From Synechococcus sp. NB0720_010 (GTDB lineage Bacteria; Cyanobacteriota; Cyanobacteriia; PCC-6307; Cyanobiaceae): a stretch of 64,000 bases of DNA. This document shows positions 9,505-21,054 of this stretch, in pieces; position 1 is the first letter of the stretch, and every line of letters begins with the position of its first letter. Below the pieces are notes generated by a model that made no database searches, had not been told where the DNA came from, and worked only from the letters and a program-made list of their open reading frames with translations. The position numbers were made by a program, and so were the translations under genes. The stretch covers positions 870,045 through 934,044 of the forward strand of contig NZ_CP090898.1 of the NCBI RefSeq assembly GCF_023078835.1. Reading direction: 5' to 3'.

Positions 9505-10274
9505 GCACGACCACGGGAAAGGTCTGGATTGTTGGAGCGGGCCCAGGCGCTCCCGATCTGCTGACCCTGCGGGCAGCCAGAACGATTGAACAAGCGGAGG
9601 TCCTGATCTGGACCGATTCACTGGTCAATCCTCAGCTGGCGGCAATGGCGCCTCAGGACTGCGAGCGGATCCGAACCAGCACCCTGACCTTGGAGGAGGT
9701 GATGCTGCTGATGCTCGACCGCGTCAAGCAGGGCAAGCGCGTGGTGCGCCTGCATGACGGAGACACTTGCCTCTACAGCGCCCTCAACGAACAGCTCTGT
9801 CGCTTGCTCGATGCCGATGTTGCCGTGGAGGTCGTCCCCGGACTCAGTGCTTATCAGGCCACTGCCGCCCGCCTGAACAGCGAGCTCACCATTCCCGGAC
9901 TGGTGCAGACGATTGTGCTTGGACGGGCAGGGGGGCGAACCGGCGTGCCAGAGAGCGAGTCCCTGGAGCGTCTGGCATCGCTCAAGGCCTCCCTCTGCCT
10001 GTACCTCAGTGCTCGTCACGTCGAGGAGGTGCAGCGTGAACTGCTGCTGCACTATCCAGCGGACACCCCTGTGGCCATTGGCTATCGCGTCAGCTGGCCC
10101 GATGAGTGGATCAGCGTTGTCCCCCTGAAGGACATCGATCGGGTCAGCCGCGAGCGCGAGCTGATCCGCACGACCCTCTACGTGGTGAGCCCCGCCCTCG
10201 CGGCCCCTGGGGGCCCCCGCTCCAAGCTCTATTCAGCGAGCCACAACCACCTCTTCCGCGGCGGCGCTGAATAA
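9501..10274 (+). CDS. cobM: Precorrin-4 C11-methyltransferase
   Basis: Tetrapyrrole SAM methyltransferase of the CobM/CbiF type, which methylates C11 of precorrin-4/cobalt-precorrin-4 in corrin-ring synthesis. From the ATG at 9501 there are 257 residues. Family motifs are [18 protein letters not shown] at the N-terminus, [26 protein letters not shown] and the late [10 protein letters not shown]. The frame is open upstream inside lgt, but the VGAGPG loop fixes the start. It is the last gene of the petC-petA-lgt-cobM run; a tRNA gene follows. Confidence 0.93.
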   Translation: MSTTTGKVWIVGAGPGAPDLLTLRAARTIEQAEVLIWTDSLVNPQLAAMAPQDCERIRTSTLTLEEVMLLMLDRVKQGKRVVRLHDGDTCLYSALNEQLCRLLDADVAVEVVPGLSAYQATAARLNSELTIPGLVQTIVLGRAGGRTGVPESESLERLASLKASLCLYLSARHVEEVQRELLLHYPADTPVAIGYRVSWPDEWISVVPLKDIDRVSRERELIRTTLYVVSPALAAPGGPRSKLYSASHNHLFRGGAE

Positions 10275-10329
10275 GCCCACCGCGCGGGCCATGATCTAAG
10301 CTCTGTCTGCGCGAGCGACGAGCGCACGC

Positions 10330-10401
<72 letters not shown>

Positions 10402-10418
10402 CTTGTTTGAACCCCTTG

Positions 10419-10450
10419 GCCGGGCGCAACAGACTGCGCCCGGCTTTTTT
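10419..10450 (+). terminator. Rho-independent terminator after tRNA-Val
   Basis: A perfect ten-base-pair stem GCCGGGCGCA / TGCGCCCGGC with a six-base loop, followed by six T residues. It terminates the tRNA transcript and insulates the psbA promoter region. Confidence 0.92.
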
Positions 10451-10530
10451 GTGTTTCGGGGCACATGGCCATAAGCCGGGCTGATCACTTCCATCACAAG
10501 CCGGCATCGGAAGCGGGCACGGCGAGCGTG

Positions 10531-10566
10531 AGCAACGCTTAAAGTTTCGTTGCTGGATATGTCCAG
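10531..10566 (+). promoter_or_regulatory. Paired inverted repeats in the psbA upstream region
   Basis: Two adjacent dyads precede psbA. AGCAACG (10531-10537) is mirrored by CGTTGCT (10548-10554) around an AT-rich ten-base spacer. CTGGA (10553-10557) is mirrored by TCCAG (10562-10566) around TATG. They lie 50-86 bases before the start codon, where they could form leader hairpins or a regulator site. psbA genes are strongly light regulated, so a control role is plausible, but no promoter was mapped and the function is inferred. The rest of 10451-10616 shows nothing else I can identify. Confidence 0.45.
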
Positions 10567-10616
10567 CTCTTCATAAACCGCCAGGCGTTCGCGCACGGCA
10601 CTTCTTTCCCGTACTC

Positions 10617-11696
10617 ATGACGACCACCCTCCAGCAGCGCCAAGGCGCTTCTGCGTGGAACCAGTTCTGCGAGTGGGTCACCAGCACCGACAACCGCCTC
10701 TATGTGGGTTGGTTCGGCGTTCTGATGATTCCCTGCCTGCTGGCCGCCACCATCTGCTTCATCGTTGCGTTCATCGCAGCACCCCCCGTCGACATCGACG
10801 GCATCCGTGAGCCTGTTGCTGGCTCCCTGATCTACGGAAACAACATCATCTCTGGTGCTGTTATCCCCTCCAGCAACGCCATCGGCCTGCACTTCTATCC
10901 CATCTGGGAAGCCGCCAGCCTCGACGAGTGGCTGTACAACGGTGGTCCTTTCCAGCTGGTTGTTTTCCACTTCCTCATCGGCATCTACGCCTACATGGGT
11001 CGTGAGTGGGAACTCTCCTACCGCCTCGGCATGCGCCCCTGGATCTGCGTTGCTTACAGCGCACCCGTGGCTGCTGCTTCCGCTGTGTTCCTGGTGTATC
11101 CCTTCGGTCAGGGCTCCTTCTCGGACGCCATGCCCCTCGGCATCTCCGGCACCTTCAACTACATGCTGGTGTTCCAGGCTGAGCACAACATCCTGATGCA
11201 CCCCTTCCACATGCTTGGTGTGGCTGGTGTCTTCGGTGGTTCCCTGTTCTCCGCCATGCACGGCTCCCTGGTGACCTCCTCCCTGGTGCGTGAAACCACC
11301 GAGAGCGAGTCCCAGAACTACGGCTACAAGTTCGGCCAAGAGGAAGAGACCTACAACATCGTGGCTGCCCACGGTTACTTCGGTCGCCTGATCTTCCAAT
11401 ACGCCTCCTTCAACAACAGCCGCAGCCTTCACTTCTTCCTGGCTGCCTGGCCCGTCGTTGGCATCTGGTTCACCGCCCTGGGCGTCAGCACCATGGCCTT
11501 CAACCTGAATGGCTTCAACTTCAACCAGTCGATCCTGGATTCCCAGGGTCGTGTGCTGAACACCTGGGCTGACGTGCTGAACCGCGCCAACCTCGGTATG
11601 GAAGTGATGCACGAGCGCAACGCTCACAACTTCCCCCTCGACCTGGCTGCTGCTGAGTCCACCCCCGTGGCTCTGACCGCACCTGCCATCGGCTGA
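10617..11696 (+). CDS. psbA: Photosystem II D1 protein, Glu130 (D1:2) form
   Basis: D1 is the reaction-centre subunit that binds the primary donor, pheophytin, QB and the Mn4CaO5 cluster. All 359 residues are present. Ligands are in place: Tyr161, Asp170, Glu189 and His190, His332, Glu333, His337, Asp342 and Ala344, followed by a processed C-terminal extension of 15 residues. Residue 130 is Glu (YMGREWELS), which marks the high-light D1:2 isoform; the D1:1 form has Gln. Codon use is strongly biased to C-ending codons, as expected for a very highly expressed gene. The start is the ATG at 10617. A terminator follows. Confidence 0.98.
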   Translation: MTTTLQQRQGASAWNQFCEWVTSTDNRLYVGWFGVLMIPCLLAATICFIVAFIAAPPVDIDGIREPVAGSLIYGNNIISGAVIPSSNAIGLHFYPIWEAASLDEWLYNGGPFQLVVFHFLIGIYAYMGREWELSYRLGMRPWICVAYSAPVAAASAVFLVYPFGQGSFSDAMPLGISGTFNYMLVFQAEHNILMHPFHMLGVAGVFGGSLFSAMHGSLVTSSLVRETTESESQNYGYKFGQEEETYNIVAAHGYFGRLIFQYASFNNSRSLHFFLAAWPVVGIWFTALGVSTMAFNLNGFNFNQSILDSQGRVLNTWADVLNRANLGMEVMHERNAHNFPLDLAAAESTPVALTAPAIG

Positions 11697-11716
11697 GGTT
11701 GATCCTCAAACCAAAA

Positions 11717-11765
11717 GGTTCAATCTCGGTTGAACCAGAAGCCCCCGCGAAAGCGGGGGCTTTTT
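11717..11765 (+). terminator. psbA terminator with preceding hairpin
   Basis: The hairpin GGTTCAA/TTGAACC (11717-11736) is followed by the strong terminator AGCCCCCGC-GAAA-GCGGGGGCT (11740-11761) with a T run. The GAAA tetraloop and G+C-rich stem suggest efficient termination and 3'-end stability of the abundant psbA mRNA. Confidence 0.9.
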
Positions 11766-11775
11766 GTTGTGGGAG

Positions 11776-13368
11776 CTAACTCACCTGCAAGGTGAGGCCC
11801 AGCGATTCTTCGACATAGCTCTCGCAGGACCGCAGACTCCAGCGCTCCAGGTTGAGATCCACCTCAGCCGTCAGCGGCAACAACTGGATCGCAATGCCGT
11901 TCTCAGCGTTGGCCTGCAGAACACAATCGGCAATCACCTTCTGGGGACGGCGATCCATCGCCACCGCCAGACGCAGCAGCAAGGCCATCGCTGAGACCGT
12001 GCGGCGTTGCTCCCGCCCTTCTATGAGTTGCCAGGACTCATGGCGTTTTTTCGGCAGGGAGCGGCGGTGGTAACGGGCAATCGCCGCCACCATGAGCTGC
12101 TCGCTATCGGAATAGCCCAGGAGGTCACCGTGGCGAATCAGATACCAGGTGTGTTTGTGATACGCACCGACATTGATGTGCTGTCCGCAGCTGTGGAGCA
12201 TCGCCGCGGCCCACAGCAACTGACGCCCCTGGCCATCGTCTTGATGCAGCAGGCCGTGGCTTTGGTCGTAGAGACGAATGGCGAGGGCCGCGACCCGCTC
12301 AGATCGGGGCACATCCACCCCATAACGCTGGGCCTGATGCAGCACCGTGCGTTGACGAATGCTGCTTTGAAAGGCAAAGCGATCAACGATCAAGTCGTTG
12401 CGCAGCATCCAATCAACAATCAAGCCCTCCCGCAGGGCCCGTTCGCTGATCACCAGCTCCTCCGCCCCGATCATCCCCATCGCCGTCTGCAAAATCAGGG
12501 CGCCAGGAACGATGATTTCCGCCCGGCGTTCATTCAGGGCCGGGTGAGCCTTGCGCTCCGCAGGCGTCATCCCCAAGAGCCGTTCGACGATCTGATCGAG
12601 TTTTTGCCGCGAGACCCGGTAGCCCTGCATGCGCAGGGGCGGACGCGCCTCATCCGCGGCGGCCATCGCGGCGATCGCCATCGCCGTTCCACTGGTGGCG
12701 ACCATCACCGGCTGATCACCGAGCCGCTTCAAACCTTGGCGGACCTTGAGCACCGCAGGCTCCAGCGCCCCCTGGATGAAGGCCCGCAGGAAGGTGACCC
12801 GCTTAGCAGGGATCGGGTCGTCCTGGACGAAATCCCGCTGCAGCCTGACCGCACCAATCCGGGTGCTGGTGAGGGCATGGGAGTCCGAAGCATCGGCCAG
12901 CACCAACTCGGTGGAGCCACCACCGATGTCGATGATCACGTGGGGCTTCTCGCCGAAGGACATCCCAGAGAGGACACCCAGATAGATCAAGCGCGCCTCC
13001 TCAGGGCCGCTCACCAGATCAACCGCCAGGCCCAGCTGCTCTTGGATCGATTGCAGAAACTCCCGACCATTGGGTGCTTCACGAACGGCACTGGTGGCCG
13101 CCGTGACGACGTCCCCGGGATCCACGCCATGGCTGGCCGCCAGCTCACGGCAGTGGCGCAGGGTCGTGAAGGCCCGCTCAATCGCCTCAGGCGAGAGATC
13201 GCCACTGACGGGATCGCGCTCCCCCAGGCGGGTCGTTGATTTTTCAGTGAGCAGCACCGAGAAGCTGCGCAGCTCAGGATCGACGCTGGCGATCAAGAGG
13301 TGAATCGAGTTGGTGCCGATATCGATGCCGGCCACCGGCCGTAGGGCACCACTGCGGGGCTCACTCAC
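11776..13368 (-). CDS. ppx: Ppx/GppA exopolyphosphatase family protein
   Basis: Releases phosphate from the end of polyphosphate chains, or hydrolyses pppGpp; the family cannot be split by eye. The ASKHA fold is clear: AGIDIGTNSIHLLIA near the N-terminus, VSGPEEARLIYLG in the middle, and the phosphate loop VIIDIGGGSTELVLA. The C-terminal half is an HD-type helical region (AAMLHSCGQHIN; YHRRSLP), giving a full-length Ppx of about 530 residues. The GTG at 13368 is chosen; a GTG at 13401 would add 11 residues. It is divergent from ubiA. Confidence 0.88.
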   Translation of the reverse strand: MSEPRSGALRPVAGIDIGTNSIHLLIASVDPELRSFSVLLTEKSTTRLGERDPVSGDLSPEAIERAFTTLRHCRELAASHGVDPGDVVTAATSAVREAPNGREFLQSIQEQLGLAVDLVSGPEEARLIYLGVLSGMSFGEKPHVIIDIGGGSTELVLADASDSHALTSTRIGAVRLQRDFVQDDPIPAKRVTFLRAFIQGALEPAVLKVRQGLKRLGDQPVMVATSGTAMAIAAMAAADEARPPLRMQGYRVSRQKLDQIVERLLGMTPAERKAHPALNERRAEIIVPGALILQTAMGMIGAEELVISERALREGLIVDWMLRNDLIVDRFAFQSSIRQRTVLHQAQRYGVDVPRSERVAALAIRLYDQSHGLLHQDDGQGRQLLWAAAMLHSCGQHINVGAYHKHTWYLIRHGDLLGYSDSEQLMVAAIARYHRRSLPKKRHESWQLIEGREQRRTVSAMALLLRLAVAMDRRPQKVIADCVLQANAENGIAIQLLPLTAEVDLNLERWSLRSCESYVEESLGLTLQVS

Positions 13369-13444
13369 GGTCCAATCCCTGGAGCTGAGCCACTTTGGCA
13401 CCGCCCCTCAGCCCTAGGGTGCGGGCACTTTTCCCCTGCTGAAC

Positions 13445-14350
13445 GTGGCTGCCGACAGCAAGGGCCTTGGATCGCTGCTCCGGGCTTGGCTGGGTCTACT
13501 GCGCTGGGACAAGCCCAGCGGACGCCTGATCTTGTTGATCCCTGCCGGCTGGAGTCTCTTCCTGGAGGGCCAGGCTCCCCCCAGCCTCCACCTGCTGGCG
13601 GCCATCGTCATCGGCGGCCTGGCCGTCAGCGGTGCGGGCTGTGTCGCCAATGACCTCTGGGATCGGCGGATTGATCCCCAGGTGGAGCGAACCCGCCAAC
13701 GGCCGCTTGCCAGCGGCCAGATCGGTGTTCCGGGGGCCGTTGTGCTGCTGCTGTTCTGCCTGATCGCTGCTCTTGCCGTCGTGCTCTGGGGGCTGCCAGA
13801 AGCCAACAGAACCCTTTGCCTCCAACTGGCCATCGCCGCCCTGCCCCCGGTGCTGCTCTACCCCTCAGCGAAGCGCTGGTTTGCCTACCCGCAGGCGGTC
13901 CTGGCCCTCTGCTGGGGCTTTGCTGTGCTGATCCCCTGGGCGGCCTCCCGCGGCAGTCTCCAGGGGGGCTGGCCCCTGCTCTGCCTCTGGCTGGCGACCC
14001 TGCTGTGGACCTTTGGCTTTGACACGGTTTACGCCATGTCCGACCGGGAGGATGACCGCCTGGTGGGCGTGCGCAGCAGCGCGCTGAGCCTTGGGGAGCA
14101 GGCCCCCCTGGCCGTGGCCCTCTGCTACGCCAGCGCTGGAGTGTTGCTGGCGATGGCCTCGGCCCTGCAGGGGGTTCAGCCCCTGTTCTGGCTGATCTGG
14201 CTGGTGGTCGTCCTTGGGCAGCTCAAGGAAGCCTTGGCCTTACGGCAGCCGCAGCTGCCGCGCTCGGCCTATGGCCGCCATTTCAAACACCAGGTGCTGC
14301 TCGGCGCACTCCTGCTGCTGGGCCTAGCCATCGGACGGATCTGGGCATGA
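13445..14350 (+). CDS. ubiA: 4-hydroxybenzoate polyprenyltransferase (UbiA family)
   Basis: Integral membrane prenyltransferase that attaches the polyprenyl tail to an aromatic acid; in cyanobacteria it serves plastoquinone synthesis. The 301-residue protein shows the first Asp motif ND-LWDRRID (Asn69, Asp70, Asp73, Asp77) and the second motif DTVYAMSDREDD, which bind Mg-diphosphate, plus about eight membrane segments. The start is GTG at 13445. Its stop overlaps the next gene by ATGA, indicating translational coupling. Confidence 0.92.
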   Translation: MAADSKGLGSLLRAWLGLLRWDKPSGRLILLIPAGWSLFLEGQAPPSLHLLAAIVIGGLAVSGAGCVANDLWDRRIDPQVERTRQRPLASGQIGVPGAVVLLLFCLIAALAVVLWGLPEANRTLCLQLAIAALPPVLLYPSAKRWFAYPQAVLALCWGFAVLIPWAASRGSLQGGWPLLCLWLATLLWTFGFDTVYAMSDREDDRLVGVRSSALSLGEQAPLAVALCYASAGVLLAMASALQGVQPLFWLIWLVVVLGQLKEALALRQPQLPRSAYGRHFKHQVLLGALLLLGLAIGRIWA

Positions 14351-15240
14351 ACGCGCGCGCCTGGCCCCGCCCGCTCCAAGCCGGCGATCGCGTCCAACTG
14401 GCCGCCGCCAGCTCCGCGCTCCAGGGCGATGCCATCAGCCGCCTGGAGGTGGGAATCGCTGTCCTTGAGCGCTGGGGACTGGAGGTCGAACCCCATCGCA
14501 ACCTGCAACGGCACTGGGGCTACTACGCCGGCACAGACCTCGAACGCCTGGAGGACCTCCAACCCAATGCGCCTTTGGTGGCGTGCATGCGCGGCGGCTG
14601 GGGCTCTGCTCGACTGCTGGAGCGGCCCCTTGCGGCTGAGGAGCACTGGCTGCTGGGCTTCTCCGATGTCACCTCCCTGCTCTGGGCGCGGCAGGCCGCT
14701 GGCCTACCCGGGGGCATCCATGGGCCCATGGTCACCACCCTGGGGGCCGAACCGGAGTGGAGCCAAGAGCGGCTACGGGCTCTGCTCTTTGGCGAGGCTC
14801 TACCGCCCCTGCAAGGGACGGTCTGGAACCCGGGCCAAGCCGAGGGCCCCTGCCTCGCCGGCAATCTCACGGTGGCGACGCACCTGCTGGGGACGCCTCA
14901 CCTCCCCGACCTCAGTGGATCGATCCTGCTGTTCGAAGACATCGGCGAGGCCCCCTATCGAATCGATCGGATGCTCTCCCACTGGCGTCTCAGTGGGGCT
15001 CTCCAGCAGATCGCGGGGCTGGGCTTTGGCAGCTTCAGCGACTGCGAGGGGGATGAGGATGACGCCCGTGATCCCCAGCGCTCCTTTGGTCTGCAGGCGG
15101 TGCTTCAGGAGCGCTGCGGCGACCTCGGCATTCCGGTGATTGCCGACCTGCCTTTTGGCCATCGCTGCGGCAACGCCGCCATTCCCATCGGCCGCAGGGC
15201 CCGTCTGGACGGCGAGCGCGGCCAACTGCTGCTGCTCTAG
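14347..15240 (+). CDS. Peptidase S66 family protein (LD-carboxypeptidase/MccF-like)
   Basis: A 297-residue S66 serine peptidase. LD-carboxypeptidases remove the terminal D-Ala from murein tetrapeptides during recycling; MccF relatives cleave microcin-type compounds. Recognisable are [11 protein letters not shown], the nucleophile motif [10 protein letters not shown] (Ser106 probable), the acidic block [16 protein letters not shown] and a late GHRCGN with the candidate catalytic His. There is no signal peptide, so it should act in the cytoplasm. It is coupled to ubiA and convergent with ispD, sharing the bases CTAG at both stops. Confidence 0.85.
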   Translation: MNARAWPRPLQAGDRVQLAAASSALQGDAISRLEVGIAVLERWGLEVEPHRNLQRHWGYYAGTDLERLEDLQPNAPLVACMRGGWGSARLLERPLAAEEHWLLGFSDVTSLLWARQAAGLPGGIHGPMVTTLGAEPEWSQERLRALLFGEALPPLQGTVWNPGQAEGPCLAGNLTVATHLLGTPHLPDLSGSILLFEDIGEAPYRIDRMLSHWRLSGALQQIAGLGFGSFSDCEGDEDDARDPQRSFGLQAVLQERCGDLGIPVIADLPFGHRCGNAAIPIGRRARLDGERGQLLLL

Positions 15241-15914
15241 CGAGCCGAGAGCACCGCCTCAGCAATCGTCAGATCGAAGGGCGTGGTGATCTTGATGTTG
15301 GAGGGGGAGGACTCCATCACCCGCACGGGCCAACCCAGCCGTTCAAACAGGGAGGCGTCATCGGTGACACTCCAACCCTCCCCGCGCGCCTGGGCATGGG
15401 CCTGGCGCAACTGCTCGACCGGAAACCCCTGGGGGGTTTGGGCGCCCCAGAGAACGGAGCGATCCGGGGTGTCTTGGATCACGCCGTCGCCATCGACCCG
15501 CTTGATCGTGTCGGTGACCGGTGCGGCAGCAATCACCGCAGCGCCAGCGTCAACAGCCGCGGAACAGCGATCGATCAGAGCTGGATCGACCAAGCAGCGG
15601 GCTCCGTCGTGGATCAGAACCGATTGGGCCGCCGGCGGCAGCGCAGCCAGGCCATTGCAGACCGAATCCTGGCGGGTGTCCCCACCCTGAATCCACTGGA
15701 CCGGGATCCCTGGGTTGGCTGCCTTCAGCAGGGCTTCGATGTCCGGCCGGTCGATCTCCTGGCCGACCACGCCGATCCAGCGCACACTCTCGGAGGCCAG
15801 GGCCGCATCGAGAGTCCAGGCCAACACAGGCCGGCCGCTGACCTCCAGGAGCAGCTTGTTGCGCTCCGCCCCCATCCGCCGACCGCTACCGGCACAGGCA
15901 ATCAGCAGATGCAT
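15237..15914 (-). CDS. ispD: 2-C-methyl-D-erythritol 4-phosphate cytidylyltransferase
   Basis: IspD makes CDP-methylerythritol in the MEP isoprenoid pathway that feeds chlorophyll phytyl, carotenoid and quinone tails. The 225-residue protein has the nucleotide-binding N-terminus [16 protein letters not shown], the [14 protein letters not shown] stretch and the [12 protein letters not shown] motif, all typical of IspD. The ATG at 15914 is right before the conserved core. It is convergent with the S66 peptidase. Confidence 0.95.
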   Translation of the reverse strand: MHLLIACAGSGRRMGAERNKLLLEVSGRPVLAWTLDAALASESVRWIGVVGQEIDRPDIEALLKAANPGIPVQWIQGGDTRQDSVCNGLAALPPAAQSVLIHDGARCLVDPALIDRCSAAVDAGAAVIAAAPVTDTIKRVDGDGVIQDTPDRSVLWGAQTPQGFPVEQLRQAHAQARGEGWSVTDDASLFERLGWPVRVMESSPSNIKITTPFDLTIAEAVLSAR

Positions 15915-15987
15915 CGCGCGCTCCTGAGGACTAAGTAATCCGACCTACATACAATCAGCCAGCGATCTGCTGCACACCCCCGCAACC

Positions 15988-16821
15988 ATGCGAGTCCTCT
16001 TTTTGGTGCCGGGTGGTGTCAGTGCACAGCTGCAGGCCATTCCGGCCGCAGCGCAGGTTGCTCAAGACCTCAAGGCCCAGGTGCAAGTGGCCTGCTCCCC
16101 AGCGGCGGCAGCCGCCTGGTCACTGCTGCCGGCGGTGGAGAAGGTGATTCCCTTCGCCTTTGATGACGGGCCGAGCCTCGCCGACTGGGCCAACCTCCTG
16201 GGCAACGTGCGCGAGCCCGACTTTCAGGCCTGCATCAACCTCGCCAGCGGCCGCCAGGTTGATCTGATGCTGTCGATGAGTCACATCCCCAATCGCGTCG
16301 CCGCCGCTGGGTTCTCGGCCACGTCAACCGTCACCCCTGAAGCCGGCTGGGGGGCACAAGCGCTGTCGGCCTTCCTGCGCCCACTCGGCGTCACCCTCGA
16401 CGCCAGCCAATTCCGCCTGTCCTTGCCCAAAGGAGCACTGGAGCAAGCCGCAGCGTCCATGCCCAGTGGCCAGGGACCCGCCCTGTTGCTTGCCCCGTCA
16501 GGGAACCGTCAGGACTGGCCCGCCGACCACTGGCGAGTACTGCCCGAGGCCATCCGCAGCAAGCTGCCGGACCTGCGGGTCATCCAGGCCGGTGGCGCCA
16601 ATCTGCTGCAGCGGGCCGCGCAACTGGCCAGCTGTGATGTGGTCCTCAGCAGTGACCCCATCACCAGCCAACTGGCCCTGCTCAGTGGCATGCCTCTGGT
16701 GGCCCTCGGCCAGGACCCCGCCTCCCTGCCACAACGGGAGGGCGTGCAAGCGGTGGGTCAGGCCGGAGCCCTTGAGCAGCTGGGCACCCCTGAGGTCTTA
16801 AAAGCCCTCGGCTTGGGATGA
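15988..16821 (+). CDS. Glycosyltransferase family 9 protein (heptosyltransferase-like)
   Basis: The 277-residue protein has the two-domain GT-B fold of the ADP-heptose:LPS heptosyltransferase group: an N-terminal MRVLFLVPGGVSAQLQAIPAA segment, then a C-terminal nucleotide-sugar domain with LLLAPSGNRQDWPADHW and the SSDPITSQLALLSGMPLVALGQDP motif. It probably builds a lipopolysaccharide-type glycan, but marine picocyanobacterial LPS often lacks heptose, so the donor sugar is unknown. The stop overlaps the following ion-channel gene start (ATGA). Confidence 0.82.
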   Translation: MRVLFLVPGGVSAQLQAIPAAAQVAQDLKAQVQVACSPAAAAAWSLLPAVEKVIPFAFDDGPSLADWANLLGNVREPDFQACINLASGRQVDLMLSMSHIPNRVAAAGFSATSTVTPEAGWGAQALSAFLRPLGVTLDASQFRLSLPKGALEQAAASMPSGQGPALLLAPSGNRQDWPADHWRVLPEAIRSKLPDLRVIQAGGANLLQRAAQLASCDVVLSSDPITSQLALLSGMPLVALGQDPASLPQREGVQAVGQAGALEQLGTPEVLKALGLG

Positions 16822-17951
16822 CACCGATGCGGCAGCGACCCCGTTCACTGCCGCGCCGCCGCGGCCTCCTCAGCCCCATTCGCACGCAAGTGGCCAGGCG
16901 CCCCTGGGCAGGCCCGATCCTGGCCCTGGCCACGGTCGTCAATGCCGGCGCCGTTGGCTACCGACTGGCGGAGGGCTGGGACTGGGGTGATTGCTACTGG
17001 ATGGTGCTGATCACCCTCAGCACCCTGGGGTTTAGCGATGAGCACACCCAGCTGATCCACACCGGCGGCCGCATCGTCACGGCGCTGCTGTTGGTGGGCG
17101 GCCTGGTGGTGGTCCAGCAAACCATCCAGAAACTGCTGGAATTAACCAACTCCGGCTACTTTCGCCGCATCCGCCAGCGGCGCTACCGCCAACAGCTGCA
17201 GCGATCGATGAATCAGCACGTCATCCTCTGCGGCTACGGCCGGATGGGCCGCGAAATCGCGGATCAACTGAATGGAGAAAACGTCCAACTGTTGGTGGTT
17301 GAAAACGATAGCGACCGCATTGAGGAAGCACAGCAGCGAGGCCTGACGGTCCTTCAGGGAGACGCCACCCTCGATGAAACCCTGGAGGAGGCCGGCATCC
17401 ACCGCTGCCGAGCACTGGTCGCCGCCCTGCCGAGCAACGCGGCCAACCTCTACGTGATCCTCAGCGCCCGGGGATTGGCGCCGAGCGCCCGGCTGATTGC
17501 CCGCTCCGACAGCGAAGAAGCGGAAGGGAAACTGCGTTTAGCCGGAGCTGACCAGGTGGTGAGCCCCTATGTGGCCGGCGGTCGTGCCATGGCCGCCACC
17601 GCCCTGAGGCCCCTGGCGGTGACCTTCATGGACCTGCTGGCCGGCAGCGAGTGTGAGGTGGACGAATTTCTGCTGAGCGAGCATCCCGAGGATCTCGGCG
17701 ACCTCAACGGGGCCAGTCTCTCGGAACTGCAGTTGGGACGCCGCAGTGGTGCCCTGGTCCTGGCGATCCGAAACCCCGCGGCAAGCCAACTCAGCACCGG
17801 AGCGCCGGAACCACTCATCGCCAACCCCGGCGGTGATGTCCGCCTGGGTCCCGGTCAGTTGCTGGTGGTCATGGGCAGCAAACGCCAGTTGCAGCGCTTT
17901 GGGGAACTGCTTGGCCCCGCCTTGGCTGAAGTCAAAATCATGCCCGCCTAG
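16818..17951 (+). CDS. Two-helix potassium channel with RCK (TrkA-N/TrkA-C) domains
   Basis: MthK/GsuK-like architecture in 377 residues: basic N-terminus, first membrane helix (about 30-50), pore helix and filter (58-74), second helix (85-104), then an RCK domain starting [18 protein letters not shown] with the Rossmann motif GYGRMG (139-144), and a TrkA-C domain at about 290-370. Such channels gate K+ flux by binding nucleotide or cation to the RCK ring. The filter reads TLGFS (69-73) where K+ channels usually have TVGYG, so ion selectivity is uncertain. It is translationally coupled to the GT9 gene and followed by fabG 26 bases on. Confidence 0.85.
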   Translation: MTPMRQRPRSLPRRRGLLSPIRTQVARRPWAGPILALATVVNAGAVGYRLAEGWDWGDCYWMVLITLSTLGFSDEHTQLIHTGGRIVTALLLVGGLVVVQQTIQKLLELTNSGYFRRIRQRRYRQQLQRSMNQHVILCGYGRMGREIADQLNGENVQLLVVENDSDRIEEAQQRGLTVLQGDATLDETLEEAGIHRCRALVAALPSNAANLYVILSARGLAPSARLIARSDSEEAEGKLRLAGADQVVSPYVAGGRAMAATALRPLAVTFMDLLAGSECEVDEFLLSEHPEDLGDLNGASLSELQLGRRSGALVLAIRNPAASQLSTGAPEPLIANPGGDVRLGPGQLLVVMGSKRQLQRFGELLGPALAEVKIMPA

Positions 17952-17977
17952 CCTGGTCCGACTTTTCAGCGTTCTCC

Positions 17978-18730
17978 ATGGCGGACAGCACCCCCCTGGC
18001 CGGTCAGGTTGCTCTGGTGACCGGAGCCAGCCGAGGCATCGGGGCCTCCATTGCCCGCGAGCTGGCCCAGGCTGGCGCAACGGTGGTAGTGAACTACGCC
18101 AGCTCCCCCGCCGCGGCTGAGGCTGTGGTCGCTGAGATTCAGGCGGCAGGCGGCCAAGCCTGGTCCCACCAGGCCAACGTGGCCGAGGAAGAGCAGGTGG
18201 AGACCATGGTCAAAGCCGTCCTGGAGAAGGAAGGGCGCCTGGACGTGCTGGTCAACAACGCGGGCATCACCCGTGATGGCCTGCTGATGCGCATGAAGAG
18301 CGCCGATTGGCAGAGCGTGATCGACCTGAACCTCAGCGGCGTCTTCCTCTGCACCCGAGCCGTCAGCCGGGCGATGTTGAAGGCCAGAAGCGGCCGGATC
18401 ATCAACATCACCTCGGTGGTGGGACTGATGGGCAACCCCGGCCAGGCCAACTACAGCGCCGCAAAAGCTGGGGTGATTGGCCTGACCCGCAGCAGCGCTG
18501 CGGAATTCGCAAGCCGCGGGGTCACCGTGAACGCTGTGGCCCCTGGCTTCATCGAGAGCGACATGACCGCGGAGCTCGACAAGGAGCCGATCCTCAAGGC
18601 CATTCCCCTGGGACGGATGGGGCAACCCACCGAGGTCGCCAGCGCCGTTCGCTTCCTCGCGGCCGATCCCGCCGCTGCCTACATGACCGGCCAGGTCCTG
18701 CAGGTGGATGGCGGCATGGTGATGCGCTGA
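17978..18730 (+). CDS. fabG: 3-oxoacyl-[acyl-carrier-protein] reductase
   Basis: NADPH-dependent short-chain dehydrogenase that reduces 3-oxoacyl-ACP in fatty acid elongation. The 250-residue protein has the cofactor loop [25 protein letters not shown], the catalytic Ser within [10 protein letters not shown], the catalytic YSAAK Tyr/Lys pair, and the C-terminal [10 protein letters not shown] typical of FabG. It is the last gene of a + strand run and is convergent with a small membrane protein three bases away. Confidence 0.94.
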   Translation: MADSTPLAGQVALVTGASRGIGASIARELAQAGATVVVNYASSPAAAEAVVAEIQAAGGQAWSHQANVAEEEQVETMVKAVLEKEGRLDVLVNNAGITRDGLLMRMKSADWQSVIDLNLSGVFLCTRAVSRAMLKARSGRIINITSVVGLMGNPGQANYSAAKAGVIGLTRSSAAEFASRGVTVNAVAPGFIESDMTAELDKEPILKAIPLGRMGQPTEVASAVRFLAADPAAAYMTGQVLQVDGGMVMR

Positions 18731-18733
18731 GGT

Positions 18734-20758
<2,025 letters not shown>

Positions 20759-20771
20759 TGCCGGCCTCGGC

Positions 20772-20963
20772 CTACATCACCCGAATCAAGCGGGCGTGAA
20801 TCCGGCAGACGGCAAGGGCTTCCGGGGGTGGGTTGCGGCACAGGCGGCCCAGCTCCCGGTTGAGCGCTTCGAGCTCAGCTAGGGGCAAGCCCGCTATGGG
20901 TGTGGCCAAGAGCGTCACGCCCGCCACCACTGAAAAAAACGGCAGCCCACGCTGGGAGCTCAT
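20772..20963 (-). CDS. Small secreted or membrane-anchored protein, uncharacterised
   Basis: About 63 residues from the ATG at 20963, or longer from the ATG at 20978 or the GTG at 20996. It has a short basic start, a hydrophobic stretch (LPFFSVVAGVTLLATPIAGL) that looks like a signal peptide, and a small C-terminal part with two Cys residues in RLCRNPPPEALAVCRI. The two Cys could form a disulfide in the periplasm. The family is not recognised. It is convergent with groEL. Confidence 0.55.
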   Translation of the reverse strand: MSSQRGLPFFSVVAGVTLLATPIAGLPLAELEALNRELGRLCRNPPPEALAVCRIHARLIRVM

Positions 20964-21054
20964 CGACTTTCCTCCCATTCGAGACAACCGAGACACGCTC
21001 AGTTTGAACTCGCCTGGGCTGCAGGTCCTGCTCCTTCAGAAAGCTTTTGGACCG

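Noticed and set aside
10539-11627. 362-codon frame opposite psbA
   Set aside because: An antisense shadow of a highly biased gene; the protein is rich in Val, Gly and His and matches nothing.
12007-13239. 410-codon + strand frame opposite ppx
   Set aside because: Antisense to the Ppx domains, with shadow composition.
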